Below, piece after piece: positions 42,368-53,492 of a stretch of DNA of 64,000 nt. The DNA is from UBA1847 sp942492205. Lineage in GTDB: Bacteria > Pseudomonadota > Gammaproteobacteria > Steroidobacterales > Woeseiaceae. Each line of letters begins with the position of its first letter. Positions within the stretch are counted from its first letter, which is position 1. The DNA lies in NCBI GenBank assembly GCA_942492205.1, contig CALODT010000001.1:1550001-1614000 (forward strand). The letters run 5' to 3'. The notes beneath the pieces are model-generated. The model did not search any database, had not been told where the DNA came from, and was given only the letters and a program-made list of their open reading frames with translations. The translations under genes were made by a program, and so were the position numbers.

Positions 42368-43870
42368 ATGAGCAAAGAGATCCTGATGGTTGTTGACGCC
42401 GTTTCGAATGAAAAGGGCGTTGAGAAGGACATCATATTCGAGGCAATCGAAGCCGCGCTGGCGTCTGCGACACGCCGGAAGCATGGCGAGGATATCGAGG
42501 TGCGCGTAGCGATCGACCGTGAAACCGGCGATTACGACACGTTCCGTCGCTGGCTGGTGTTTGAGGACGAATCCACCGAGCTCGAGGTGCCGGATCGCGA
42601 GTTGCGCATGATCGATGCCGTCGACATTGACGAGAATGCTGAGCCGGGTGGCTACGTTGAAGTACCGATGGAGTCGGTCGAGTTTGGTCGTATTGCCGCG
42701 CAAACGGCCAAGCAGGTGATCGTGCAGAAGGTTCGTGAAGCCGAGCGCGAGCAGGTCGTAGAAGAGTACAAGGACCGTGAAGGTGAGATGTTGTCCGGTC
42801 TGGTGAAGCGCGTTGACCGAAACGGTGTATACATTGACCTCGGCGGCAATGCCGAAGGCTTCGTGCCGCGCGAGCACATGGTTCCTCGTGAGCCGGTGCG
42901 GCCGCAGGATCGTATCAAGGCGCTGTTGACGGAGGTTCGCTCGGAGCCCCGTGGCCCGCAGCTTTTCATGACTCGCACGTCGCCGCAGTTTCTCGTCGAA
43001 TTGTTCAAGATCGAGGTGCCGGAGGTTGGCCAGGGCCTCATCGATATCCTCGGTGCGGCGCGAGACCCGGGACTGCGCGCGAAGATTGCCGTGCGCAGCA
43101 ACGACAGCCGCATCGATGCCGTTGGCGCCTGCGTTGGCATGCGCGGCTCGCGGGTGCAGGCGGTTTCCAACGAGCTGGCCGGCGAGCGCGTCGATATCAT
43201 CCTCTGGGATGACAATGCAGCGCAGTTTGTCGTCAATTCGATGTCACCGGCAGAGGTCGTGTCGATTGTCGTCGATGAGGACAAGCACAGCATGGACATT
43301 GCCGTCGACGAGGACAAACTCTCGCAGGCGATTGGCCGTGGTGGCCAGAATATTCGACTGGCGAGCGAGTTGACGGGCTGGGAGTTGAATGTCATGACAG
43401 CCGCCGACGCAGAAGAAAAGAGTGAGACCGAGACGCGTGAGCTCATCGAGCTGTTCTCAAAGCAGCTTGATGTCGACGAGGAAGTCTCGCTGATTCTCGT
43501 CCAGGAAGGGTTCTCGACCATCGAGGAAGTGGCTTATGTCCCGGCATCCGAGCTGGTCGCAATTGAAGAGTTCGACGAGGACATTGTCGACGAATTGCGT
43601 AGCCGTGCTCGTGACGTGTTGCTGACGCAGGCGATCGTACAGGAAGAAAAGATCGACGAAGTGGAGCCGGCCGAAGACTTGCTGGGTCTGGAAGGCGTGG
43701 ACAAGGGTCTTGCGTTCTTGCTGGCAAGCAAAGGTGTTGTTACTCGCGAGGATCTTGCGGAGCTGGCGACCGACGACCTGCTCGAGATCCATGAGATGGC
43801 TGAGGAAGATGCCGCGGCACTCATCATGAAAGCACGCGCTCACTGGTTTGAAGAAGAGCAGCAGGCGTAA
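42368..43870 (+). CDS. nusA: Transcription termination/antitermination factor NusA
   Basis: RNA-polymerase-associated factor controlling pausing, intrinsic termination and antitermination. It has 500 residues (E. coli 495). An N-terminal polymerase-binding domain (about 1-125), S1 domain (GLVKRVDRNGVYIDLGGNAE near 139-158), two KH domains (VGACVGMRGSRVQAVSNEL near 256-274 and SQAIGRGGQNIRLASEL near 319-335), and two C-terminal acidic AR-type repeats are visible. The ATG at 42368 follows a GGAG/GAGG site. Its presence behind leader terminators fits autoregulation, as known in E. coli. Confidence 0.98.
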   Translation: MSKEILMVVDAVSNEKGVEKDIIFEAIEAALASATRRKHGEDIEVRVAIDRETGDYDTFRRWLVFEDESTELEVPDRELRMIDAVDIDENAEPGGYVEVPMESVEFGRIAAQTAKQVIVQKVREAEREQVVEEYKDREGEMLSGLVKRVDRNGVYIDLGGNAEGFVPREHMVPREPVRPQDRIKALLTEVRSEPRGPQLFMTRTSPQFLVELFKIEVPEVGQGLIDILGAARDPGLRAKIAVRSNDSRIDAVGACVGMRGSRVQAVSNELAGERVDIILWDDNAAQFVVNSMSPAEVVSIVVDEDKHSMDIAVDEDKLSQAIGRGGQNIRLASELTGWELNVMTAADAEEKSETETRELIELFSKQLDVDEEVSLILVQEGFSTIEEVAYVPASELVAIEEFDEDIVDELRSRARDVLLTQAIVQEEKIDEVEPAEDLLGLEGVDKGLAFLLASKGVVTREDLAELATDDLLEIHEMAEEDAAALIMKARAHWFEEEQQA

Positions 43871-43901
43871 CGGCCTCAGAAATTAGGTACGGAGTTAACG
43901 A

Positions 43902-46427
43902 ATGGCTGATGTGACAGTTACACAATTTGCTGAGGTACTGAAAGTACCGGTCGAGAAGCTGCTTTCGCAGCTCGATGAGGCTGGCATCAAGGTCAGTGGG
44001 TCTGACGACACGATCAGCGAAGACGCGAAGCTTGAACTGCTGTCGCACCTGCGACGTGCGCACGGCCAGGACGACACGCCAGCGACGGCTGCCGCGCCGA
44101 GACGTATTACGCTGAAGCGCAAGTCACAAAGTGAGTTGCGCCTCGCCGGTAACCAGGGACGCTCCCGCACCGTTAACGTCGAGGTGCGGCGTAAGCGCAC
44201 CTACATCAAGCGTGACGTTCTCGAAAAGCAGGCCCAGGAAGAGCAGGAAGAGCTTGATCGCGTTCGCCGCGAGGAAGAAGAGCGTGTTGCAGCGGCTGCT
44301 CGGGAAGTAGAGCGCCTGAAAACCCAGAAGGAAGAGGCTGAGAAGCGCAAAGAGGCGGAGCTGCAGAAGGAAAAGCAGGCAAAGGAAAGCGCGGAAGAAG
44401 AAGCCCGTCGTGTTGCCGAGAAGGCCGCCATCGACGCTGCGGAAGAAAAGGCGCGGCTGGAAAAGGCCGAGGCAGATGCTCGCGCCAGACGCACAAAGGA
44501 AAAGGCGAAGCCGAAACAGGGTCGCGCAGAAACACGTTATGGTCGCAAGGAACTGCACGTTGCCGGTGACAAGAGCGGTCGTCGCAAGCGCAAGACTCCG
44601 ACACGCCGACGTCCGGTTTCAATGGGCGGCGATTCGAAGCATGGCTTTGAGCGGCCGACCGCGCCGGTTATCCACGAAGTGGAGATTCCCGAGAGCATTT
44701 CCGTCGCCGAGCTGGCGCAACGCATGGCGATCAAGGGCAATGAGGTCGTCAAGGTGCTCTTCAACATGGGTGCAATGGTGACCATCAACCAGGTCATCGA
44801 CCAGGATACGGCGACGTTGGTCGTCGAGGAGCTCGGCCATATCGCCAAGCAGGTCGACTCCGCCGAGATCGACGAGAAGCTGCTTGCCGACGAAGAGCAA
44901 CAGACGGGCGAGGAGGTGCCTCGTTCGCCCGTTGTCACGATCATGGGCCACGTCGACCATGGCAAGACGTCGTTGCTGGACTACATACGCCGCACCAAGG
45001 TGGCGGACCATGAAGCGGGCGGTATCACGCAACATATCGGCGCCTATTCGGTTGAAACCGACAAGGGCAAGATCACGTTCCTCGATACACCCGGCCACGC
45101 CGCCTTTACGGCGATGCGGGCGCGAGGTGCGCAGGCAACGGACATCGTTGTGCTGGTGGTAGCAGCGGACGATGGCGTCATGCCGCAGACCATCGAGGCG
45201 ATTCAGCACTCCAAAGCAGCGGGCGTGCCGCTGGTTGTTGCTGTCAATAAGATTGATCGTGAGAACTCGGATCCGGAACGCGTCAAGAACGAGCTTTCGC
45301 AATACGAGGTGATTCCGGAAGCATGGGGCGGCGAACAGATGTTCGCGAACGTTTCAGCCATTACCGGTGAGGGTGTTGACGCGCTGCTCGATGCGATTCT
45401 TTTGCAGGCGGAGGTGATGGACCTGAAAGCTGTCGCCGAAGGCCCGGCTCATGGCCTGGTCATTGAAAGTAGCCTGGAGAAAGGCCGCGGCGCGGTTGCC
45501 ACGCTGCTGGTGCAGTCAGGTACGCTTCGCCAGGGCGACATGATCATCGCGGGCGAAGAGTATGGGCGCATTCGCAACATGTTCGACGAGACCGGTGCGT
45601 CGATCAAGGAAGCGGGGCCTTCTTCGCCGGCAGTCGTTCTTGGCCTTTCCAAGACACCGAGCGCGGGCGACGACTTCCTTGTTGTCAAGAACGAGCGTAA
45701 GGCACGCGAAGTTGCAGAATTCCGCCAGGGCAAAACGCGTGACGCGAAACTCGCTCAGCAGCAGGCGTCGAAGCTTGAGGACATGTTCAGCAAGATGCAG
45801 GAAGGCGAGGCATCCACTGTACCTGTCATTATCAAGTCGGACGTGCACGGCAGCGCAGAAGCATTGCGCGATGCACTGACGAAGCTGTCGAACGACGAGG
45901 TCAAGGTCAACGTCTTGAGTTCCGGCGTTGGCGGCATTACTGAGACGGATGCCAACCTCGCCGCTGCGTCGAAAGCCGTGATCATCGGCTTTAATGTTCG
46001 TGCTGATGCGGCTGCGCGCACGGCGATCAAGGAATCCGGCGTCGATGTGCGCTACTACAGCATTATCTACGAGGCTATCGACGATGTGCGCCAGGCTCTA
46101 ACCGGCTTGCTGTCGCCGGAGATTCGCGAGCAGATTGTCGGGCTGGCCGAGGTCAAGGAAGTATTCCGCTCGCCGAAATTCGGCGATGTCGCCGGCTGTA
46201 TCGTCAGTGAGGGCTACGTGAAACGTGCGAACCCGATTCGCGTACTTCGCGACAATGTTGTCATTTACGAGGGTGAGCTCGAGTCACTGCGGCGTTTCAA
46301 GGACGACGTAAACGAAGTTCGCTCCGGTACGGAGTGCGGCATCGGCGTTAAGAACTATGCTGACGTCAAGGTTGGCGATCAGATCGAATGTTTCGAGCGC
46401 GTCGAGGTCGCCAGAACGCTCGACTGA
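43902..46427 (+). CDS. infB: Translation initiation factor IF-2
   Basis: GTPase that brings formyl-Met-tRNA to the 30S subunit. It has 841 residues (E. coli 890). An N-terminal IF2_N domain (VTQFAEVLKVPVEKLLSQLD), a long Glu/Lys/Arg/Ala-rich linker (about 90-225), and a second IF2_N domain (SVAELAQRMAIKGNEVVKVL) precede the G domain. G1 is GHVDHGKTS near residue 348, with DTPGHAAF and NKID following. Domains II and III/IV complete it. An IF2-beta-like internal start is possible but was not identified. Confidence 0.98.
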   Translation: MADVTVTQFAEVLKVPVEKLLSQLDEAGIKVSGSDDTISEDAKLELLSHLRRAHGQDDTPATAAAPRRITLKRKSQSELRLAGNQGRSRTVNVEVRRKRTYIKRDVLEKQAQEEQEELDRVRREEEERVAAAAREVERLKTQKEEAEKRKEAELQKEKQAKESAEEEARRVAEKAAIDAAEEKARLEKAEADARARRTKEKAKPKQGRAETRYGRKELHVAGDKSGRRKRKTPTRRRPVSMGGDSKHGFERPTAPVIHEVEIPESISVAELAQRMAIKGNEVVKVLFNMGAMVTINQVIDQDTATLVVEELGHIAKQVDSAEIDEKLLADEEQQTGEEVPRSPVVTIMGHVDHGKTSLLDYIRRTKVADHEAGGITQHIGAYSVETDKGKITFLDTPGHAAFTAMRARGAQATDIVVLVVAADDGVMPQTIEAIQHSKAAGVPLVVAVNKIDRENSDPERVKNELSQYEVIPEAWGGEQMFANVSAITGEGVDALLDAILLQAEVMDLKAVAEGPAHGLVIESSLEKGRGAVATLLVQSGTLRQGDMIIAGEEYGRIRNMFDETGASIKEAGPSSPAVVLGLSKTPSAGDDFLVVKNERKAREVAEFRQGKTRDAKLAQQQASKLEDMFSKMQEGEASTVPVIIKSDVHGSAEALRDALTKLSNDEVKVNVLSSGVGGITETDANLAAASKAVIIGFNVRADAAARTAIKESGVDVRYYSIIYEAIDDVRQALTGLLSPEIREQIVGLAEVKEVFRSPKFGDVAGCIVSEGYVKRANPIRVLRDNVVIYEGELESLRRFKDDVNEVRSGTECGIGVKNYADVKVGDQIECFERVEVARTLD

Positions 46428-46446
46428 TTGTCGGCGTAGTAACTTT

Positions 46447-46809
46447 ATGGCTCGTGAATTCACACGAAATCAACGTCTCGGCAACCAGGTGCTGCGCACG
46501 CTGAACGAGTTGTTGCGGTTTGAGACCAAGGACCCTCGTCTCGATGGCGTATCGCTGTCGGCCGTCGACCTGACGCGGGACCTTAGCGTCGCGCGTGTTT
46601 ACTTCAGCATGCTGGATCCCGCTGCCGATCCGATTCCTGTGCAGGCGGGGCTGGAGAAGGCGTCGGGTTTTCTGCGCGCTAAACTCGGGCAAGCGATCAA
46701 GGTTCGGCATGTCCCGGAGTTACGTTTCGAACATGATGACAGCGCCGCGGAAGGCCAGCGTATTGCCGACCTGATCGATGGCGCACTCAAGTCCGACTCA
46801 GCACGATGA
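46447..46809 (+). CDS. rbfA: Ribosome-binding factor A
   Basis: KH-like cold-shock protein that helps 30S maturation near the 16S rRNA 5' helix. It has 120 residues from MAREFTRNQRLGNQVLRTLN; 30 extra in-frame residues upstream overlap infB and are not family-like. Conserved VDLTRDLSVARVYFS and KVRHVPELRFEHDDS are present. It overlaps truB by four bases (ATGA), so translation is coupled. Confidence 0.96.
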   Translation: MAREFTRNQRLGNQVLRTLNELLRFETKDPRLDGVSLSAVDLTRDLSVARVYFSMLDPAADPIPVQAGLEKASGFLRAKLGQAIKVRHVPELRFEHDDSAAEGQRIADLIDGALKSDSAR

Positions 46810-47747
46810 CCGTTCCTGCATTGCCGATGAAACGCCCGAAAGAGGCGGTCGATGGCCTGTTGCTGCTGAATAAGCCCAGCGGCATCACCTCGAACAGGGC
46901 GCTGCAGATTGTGAAGCGCCTGCTGAACGCCAGGAAAGCCGGCCACACCGGCAGTCTCGACCCGGCAGCGACCGGTATGTTGCCGCTGTGCTTCGGCGAG
47001 GCCACCAAAGTCTGTGCCTATCTGCTGGATGCCGACAAGACGTATCGGGTAACCGCGAAGCTGGGATCGATGACAGACACCGGCGACGCCGATGGCAAGC
47101 AGACGGCCACGGCGGCTGTTCCGGAATTGGCGTCTGACGAGTGGCGCGCCCTTCTCGAGGGCTTTCTGGGCCGCTCGGAGCAAATACCGCCGATGTACTC
47201 TGCACTGAAGAAAGACGGTAAGCGGCTCTACGAGCTTGCCAGAAAGGGTGAGACCGTCGAGCGGGAGCCGCGACCGATCGAGATTCACGGCATTGAGCTG
47301 CTGGAGCAGGCAGGTACTCGGCTCGTGTTTCGGGTCGCCTGTTCCAAGGGTACCTATGTGAGGACGCTGGTCGAGGATATTGCGCGGCGCGCCGGCACTA
47401 TTGCCCATACGGTCAGGCTGCACCGAGAAACCGTGGCGCATTTCCCCGAGCAAGACATGCTGGATCTGTCGGGTATCGAGAACCTGGCGGAACAGGGGTC
47501 AGCCGCGTTGAAGGACAGGCTATTGGCGCCGGATGTGGCGCTGCAGGAGTTTCCGCCGGTAACCCTGGAAAGTGGTGCTGACCTTCATTTCAGCGGCGGT
47601 CAGGCGGTCCCTGTTGGCACGGACGGCCCCGTTGGCCTGGCACGTGTGTATGGCGCCGGGGGCAGATTCTTGGGAGTGGGAGAGCTCCTGGACGACGGTC
47701 AGCTGGCGCCACGCCGGGTCTTTCACATGCAGGAAAAAACCCCGTAG
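46806..47747 (+). CDS. truB: tRNA pseudouridine(55) synthase
   Basis: Makes pseudouridine 55 in the T-loop of tRNAs. It has 313 residues. The catalytic Asp is in HTGSLDPAATGMLPLCFGEA (about residue 51), with the N-terminal GLLLLNKPSGITSNRALQ and the substrate-binding KTYRVTAKLGSMTDTGDADG segments. A C-terminal PUA-like domain follows. The usual rbfA-truB-rpsO-pnp order is conserved. Confidence 0.97.
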   Translation: MTVPALPMKRPKEAVDGLLLLNKPSGITSNRALQIVKRLLNARKAGHTGSLDPAATGMLPLCFGEATKVCAYLLDADKTYRVTAKLGSMTDTGDADGKQTATAAVPELASDEWRALLEGFLGRSEQIPPMYSALKKDGKRLYELARKGETVEREPRPIEIHGIELLEQAGTRLVFRVACSKGTYVRTLVEDIARRAGTIAHTVRLHRETVAHFPEQDMLDLSGIENLAEQGSAALKDRLLAPDVALQEFPPVTLESGADLHFSGGQAVPVGTDGPVGLARVYGAGGRFLGVGELLDDGQLAPRRVFHMQEKTP

Positions 47748-47783
47748 ATATTTGATTTTGGGGTGTTAATGGGCTCGCTCAGG

Positions 47784-47789
47784 CGCTAG
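47784..47789 (+). promoter_or_regulatory. Possible -10 of an rpsO promoter
   Basis: TAGAAT in GCGCTAGAATACCGC lies about 56 bases upstream of rpsO in the 97-base gap after truB. A -35 of poor match (TTAATG, 15 bases upstream) is the best found. rpsO having its own promoter is expected from E. coli; this assignment is weak. Confidence 0.3.
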
Positions 47790-47844
47790 AATACCGCGCT
47801 GCGAAAAAGGGCTAAACATAGAGTTAATTGGAGTATTAGAAAAG

Positions 47845-48114
47845 ATGTCACTTTCCAGTGAAGCAAAGCAGAGCGTCGTCGCCGAATATGCGCGTGGCGA
47901 AGGCGACACCGGTTCTCCGGAGGTCCAGGTAGCGCTGCTTTCGAAAAGAATTTCCGAGCTTACCGAGCACTTCGGCGAGCACAAGAAAGATCACCATAGC
48001 CGTCAGGGCCTGCTGAAGATGGTCAACAAGCGTCGCAAGTTGCTTGATTACCTCAAGTCAAAAGACCCCGCACGCTATCGCGAGCTGATTTCCCGGCTCG
48101 GTCTGCGCCGCTAA
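47845..48114 (+). CDS. rpsO: 30S ribosomal protein S15
   Basis: Primary 16S-rRNA-binding protein of the central domain. It has 89 residues, the standard length. Conserved GDTGSPEVQVALLSKRI (about 22-38), DHHSRQGLLKMVNKRRKLLD (about 49-68) and the C-terminal YRELISRLGLRR are present. It is separated from pnp by a structured 105-base spacer. Confidence 0.98.
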   Translation: MSLSSEAKQSVVAEYARGEGDTGSPEVQVALLSKRISELTEHFGEHKKDHHSRQGLLKMVNKRRKLLDYLKSKDPARYRELISRLGLRR

Positions 48115-48130
48115 TTCAGCGAGCGAATTT

Positions 48131-48184
48131 GGCAACGTATGTAACCGACACGTCGTACCTTTAAAGGGTTCGGGGTCGGTTGCC
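48131..48184 (+). promoter_or_regulatory. rpsO-pnp intergenic stem-loop
   Basis: Nested inverted repeats: GGCAAC (48131-48136) with GTTGCC (48179-48184), AACCGAC (48143-48149) with GTCGGTT (48175-48181), and an inner palindrome CCTTTAAAGG (48158-48167). The first two share bases, so they may be alternative folds. In E. coli the equivalent leader is cut by RNase III and mediates PNPase autoregulation; a similar role is inferred here. Confidence 0.55.
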
Positions 48185-48219
48185 ATTGCCTACACACTTT
48201 ATCTATCTGAGAAATCATC

Positions 48220-50307
<2,088 letters not shown>

Positions 50308-50330
50308 TCCGCGTCCACAAGAAAGCCGAA

Positions 50331-50364
50331 AAGGCCGGGTTGCAGCAGCAGCCCGGCCTTTTTG
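50331..50364. terminator. Bidirectional intrinsic terminator between pnp and the YheT-like gene
   Basis: GGCCGGG (50333-50339) pairs with CCCGGCC (50352-50358) around a GCAGCAGCAG-type loop. It has TTTTT after it on the plus strand and a short T-run after it on the minus strand (AAAA at 50329-50332), so it can serve both converging genes. Confidence 0.85.
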
Positions 50365-50374
50365 TTGTTAGGGC

Positions 50375-51403
50375 TTACATGCCGGGTTTGGCGGCCGAGG
50401 GTTCGAGGAATTCGAGGAGGCGAGCGGGCAGATAGAAACTCGGTCTCCACGGAAGGCCGCCATCGATGAACCCGACGTGCCCGCCGTGTTCGGCAACCTC
50501 CAGCGTGACATTGGGCGAGAGACGATCCGCGGTCGGTATTACGTGGGGTGTCATGAAGGGGTCGTCGAGCGCGTTGACGATGAGCGTCCGCGTCTCAATG
50601 CCCTGCAGGTAGTGCACAGAACTGCAACGGTCATAGTAGTCCTGCTTGCCCTGGAAGCCGTGCAGAGGCGCCGTTACCGCGTCGTCGAACTCGGCAAACG
50701 TGCGGGCATTCATTGCTCGGTCCCAGTCGAACGCGGCGGTGTGCGGGTCGAATTTCCGGGTCACGGCAGACTTCATTCGTTTTAGAAGGTATCGTCTATA
50801 AATCCTTGAAAATCCGACATCTAATGCATCTGCACATTCGTGCAGATCGAGCGGAACGGAGACCGCGCAGGCTGCGTTCAACGGCGTTGCGGCGCCCGAC
50901 TCCCCGAGGTACTTGAGCAGCACGTTGCCGCCTAGCGAGTAGCCGACGGCAAGCAGCGGACCGGGATTCTGTGACAGGTCTCGTTGGGCCTGTAGCTTGT
51001 TCAGGAAGAAACGCAGGTCGTTGGTTTCGCCGGCATGGTAGCGGCGCGGCAAACGATTCGTGTAATCGCCGCAGTCCCTGAAATGCAGGACGCAGGAGCG
51101 CCAGCCTCTGTCGCGCGCGGCCTCCATTAACATGCGTGCGTATGACGATTCCGCAGATCCCTCGAGGCCGTGAAGAATAACGAGCATCGGCGCCGCATCC
51201 GGCGTGTCATCGGCCTCGACCAGCCAGTCAAGCGCCGTGACGTCGCCGTCCGGCAACTCAAGTGTCTCGCGGCGCAATTCGGGCCTGCCGCGCCAAGCCC
51301 ACCGCATGCTGGGATAAATGGTCTGGGCGTGCCTGTTTCTAAGCCAGCGGGCAGGCCGAAATGGGCTCGGAATGATGCGTTTTTGAGTGTTTTCTGCGGT
51401 CAT
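50375..51403 (-). CDS. YheT-family alpha/beta hydrolase
   Basis: Alpha/beta-hydrolase of the YheT/ABHD1-3 group, 342 residues from MTAENTQKRIIPSPFRPARW. The N-terminal RNRHAQTIYPSM motif is typical of this group. The nucleophile elbow is VGYSLGGNVLLKYLGE (Ser near residue 146) and the catalytic His is in EVAEHGGHVGFID near residue 307. Substrate is unknown. The frame continues 32 residues upstream through a terminator sequence and is rejected there. It converges on pnp. Confidence 0.88.
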   Translation of the reverse strand: MTAENTQKRIIPSPFRPARWLRNRHAQTIYPSMRWAWRGRPELRRETLELPDGDVTALDWLVEADDTPDAAPMLVILHGLEGSAESSYARMLMEAARDRGWRSCVLHFRDCGDYTNRLPRRYHAGETNDLRFFLNKLQAQRDLSQNPGPLLAVGYSLGGNVLLKYLGESGAATPLNAACAVSVPLDLHECADALDVGFSRIYRRYLLKRMKSAVTRKFDPHTAAFDWDRAMNARTFAEFDDAVTAPLHGFQGKQDYYDRCSSVHYLQGIETRTLIVNALDDPFMTPHVIPTADRLSPNVTLEVAEHGGHVGFIDGGLPWRPSFYLPARLLEFLEPSAAKPGM

Positions 51404-51447
51404 TGTCGAAACTGGGCCAGGTTGGCAATTTGCCACAGGGAAATGGC

Positions 51448-51482
51448 AAAAAAAATGGCCCCCCGCTTGCGCAGGGGGCCCG
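51448..51482 (-). terminator. Intrinsic terminator after dksA-gluQRS (minus strand)
   Basis: On the minus strand GGCCCCCTGCGC/GCGGGGGGCC (51457-51480) is followed by a run of eight T (51448-51455). It ends the dksA-gluQRS transcript upstream of the YheT-like gene. Confidence 0.82.
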
Positions 51483-51590
51483 CCGTAAAGTGAATTCACC
51501 TTCAGGCATCTGCAACAGGGGGCGGGGGAGCGTATCCCCGTTGCAGTGCTGAAGCTATGGCATCAGCGGGGTTGATGTCAAGAAGAGCGG

Positions 51591-52532
51591 CTACCAAAGT
51601 CCGGGGCCAAGCGGGGCGAGCTCCGGCGAGTCGGTAGGTACGGCCTTCTTGCCGCGCAGCGCCTGAATATCCCAGTTCTCGATGGCCCACTGCCACACAA
51701 CGCCGATCGGGCTGTGCCGCAGCGATTCAGGTGGCCGCTGCTGCAATGCGACCAGCGCCGCAAAGAGAGCGGCCGGGATTTCGTCGGCGGGCACGGCCTT
51801 TGCGCCCGTCAGCTTGCTGAGCTTGTCGCCATTCGGGTGCGTAATGACGGGAATGTGAAGGTAATTCGGCGTCGGCAGGCCGAGTAACTGCTGCACCCAG
51901 ATCTGCCGGGGCGTGGAATCGATGAGGTCGATGCCGCGGACGATTTCTGTAACTCCCTCCAGCGCATCGTTGACCACGACGGCCAGGTGGTAGGCGATCA
52001 GCCCATCGCGGCGCCGGATCACGAAATCCCCCGAGTCTCGCCCCAGGTTCTGGGTCTGTGGCCCCTGCAATCCATCGATGAATGAGACTGGATCGTCGGT
52101 GGTTTTTAGTCGAATGGACGTTTCAGGCTTGTCGCAGCCGTTGCGACAAGTGCCGGGATAGATAGCGCCCAGGGGTCCGCGCGGCACGTCTGCGAGATCC
52201 CGCCTGGAGCAGCCGCACGGATAGGCAAGCGCTTGATCGAGCAACGATTGCAGGGCCCGTTCGTGTTCTGCATGGCTGTTGCTTTGAAATATCACGTCAG
52301 AGTGCCACTCGAATCCATAGATCTCGAGCGCTTTGATGATGGCTTCGCTTGCGCCGGGTTGCGCGCGGGGTGGATCGATGTCCTCGATCCGCAGCAGCCA
52401 GCGGCCCTTGAAGACCTTTGCCTGCAAATAGCTGGCCGTTGCTGCGACCAGCGAGCCGAAATGCAAAGGGCCGGTAGGGGATGGCGCGAACCGGCCGACG
52501 TAAGGAGCGGGCTCGCGCGTTACGACCGACAT
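51591..52532 (-). CDS. gluQRS: Glutamyl-Q tRNA(Asp) synthetase
   Basis: Glutamyl-tRNA synthetase paralogue lacking the anticodon-binding domain; it attaches Glu to the queuosine base of tRNA-Asp. It has 313 residues (E. coli 308). The HIGH-like motif reads APSPTGPLHFGSLVAA (about 18-33), zinc ligands are in YPCGCSRRD and YPGTCRNGC, and the KMSKS-like loop reads GDKLSKLTGA. It lies six bases downstream of dksA, the same pairing as in E. coli. Confidence 0.95.
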   Translation of the reverse strand: MSVVTREPAPYVGRFAPSPTGPLHFGSLVAATASYLQAKVFKGRWLLRIEDIDPPRAQPGASEAIIKALEIYGFEWHSDVIFQSNSHAEHERALQSLLDQALAYPCGCSRRDLADVPRGPLGAIYPGTCRNGCDKPETSIRLKTTDDPVSFIDGLQGPQTQNLGRDSGDFVIRRRDGLIAYHLAVVVNDALEGVTEIVRGIDLIDSTPRQIWVQQLLGLPTPNYLHIPVITHPNGDKLSKLTGAKAVPADEIPAALFAALVALQQRPPESLRHSPIGVVWQWAIENWDIQALRGKKAVPTDSPELAPLGPGLW

Positions 52533-52538
52533 AGCGTC

Positions 52539-53492
52539 CTAGCGGTAACGATCGTCCCTGTCGCGGAATTGTCGCTCGGCCAGTTCCCGGCGCTCTTGTG
52601 CTTCCAGGCAAAGCGTTGCTACAGGGCGAGCCTCGAGGCGCTTGAGGCCGATTTCTTCGCCTGTCTCGTCGCAATAGCCGTAGCTCCCATCGTCCAGACG
52701 AGCAAGCGCCGAGTCGATTTTCCGCAGCAGCTTGCGTTCGCGATCGCGCGTTCTCAGCTCCAGTCCGAATTCCGACTCCTGGGTTGCGCGATCGTTAGGG
52801 TCCGGGAAGTTCGCCGCCTCGTCCTGCATGTGATGAACGGTACGGTCAACCTCGAAAATGAGCTCGCGCTTCCACGCGCTCAGTATCTTGCGGAAGTGCT
52901 CGAGCTGGGCATCGCTCATGTACTCTTCACCGCGCTTGGGCTTGTACGGCGGGATTCCGTGGATCGGGCCGGACATGACGTCGCGGCGCGTACGGGGAGC
53001 AGCGGGCGCTTTGCGGACGGCGGGCTCTCTAACTGGCACACGTTTCTTTACCGCTGCTTTCTTGACGCTTGGTACGCGCTGTTTTGCGGCTGCCTTCTTC
53101 TTGCTGACTGCTTTCTTGCGCGAGACCGGCTTTTTCGCGACCTTCTTCTTCGCTGCCGGTTTCTTGCGGGTAGCTTTCTTGGCGGCCTTCTTGGTGACTT
53201 TCTTCTTCGTCACCTTCTTTTTGACAACCTTCTTCTTGGTGGCAGGCTTCTTCCTGGCGACTTTCTTGGCGGACTTCTTCTTCGCGACCTTTTTCTTGCT
53301 CACTTTTTTCTTGGCGACCTTCTTCCTGGCCGCTGGTTTTTTCGTGCTGGCCTTCTTCCTCACAGGCGCTTTCTTCTTGCTTGCGGCCTTGCGCTTGGCG
53401 GTGGATTTCTTGGCCGAGGCCTTCTTCGTGGGTGATTTCTTGCGGGCCGACGATGGCTTGCGCTTCTTGCTCGCTGCTTTCTTTGCGGGCAT
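52539..53492 (-). CDS. dksA: RNA polymerase-binding factor DksA with lysine-rich N-terminal extension
   Basis: The C-terminal ~145 residues (from SGPIHGIPPYKPKRGEEYM, about 174) are a full DksA: the coiled-coil tip DPNDRATQESEF keeps Asp231, Asp234 and Ala236 of the DxxDxA motif. DksA binds the polymerase secondary channel and works with ppGpp. Residues 1-170 are almost entirely Lys, Ala, Arg, Ser, Thr, Val and Pro, like histone H1 or AlgP tails; total 317 residues against ~151 in E. coli. The zinc site is incomplete: YCDET (Cys274) and LCLEA (Cys295) give two Cys instead of four, as in zinc-independent DksA2 types. I start at the ATG giving MPAKKAASKK; a longer frame exists. Confidence 0.93.
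   Translation of the reverse strand: MPAKKAASKKRKPSSARKKSPTKKASAKKSTAKRKAASKKKAPVRKKASTKKPAARKKVAKKKVSKKKVAKKKSAKKVARKKPATKKKVVKKKVTKKKVTKKAAKKATRKKPAAKKKVAKKPVSRKKAVSKKKAAAKQRVPSVKKAAVKKRVPVREPAVRKAPAAPRTRRDVMSGPIHGIPPYKPKRGEEYMSDAQLEHFRKILSAWKRELIFEVDRTVHHMQDEAANFPDPNDRATQESEFGLELRTRDRERKLLRKIDSALARLDDGSYGYCDETGEEIGLKRLEARPVATLCLEAQERRELAERQFRDRDDRYR

Noticed and set aside
52233..53435. 400-codon plus-strand open frame opposite dksA and gluQRS
   Set aside because: Leu/Phe/Gly-rich shadow of the DksA lysine repeats; both minus-strand genes are certain.
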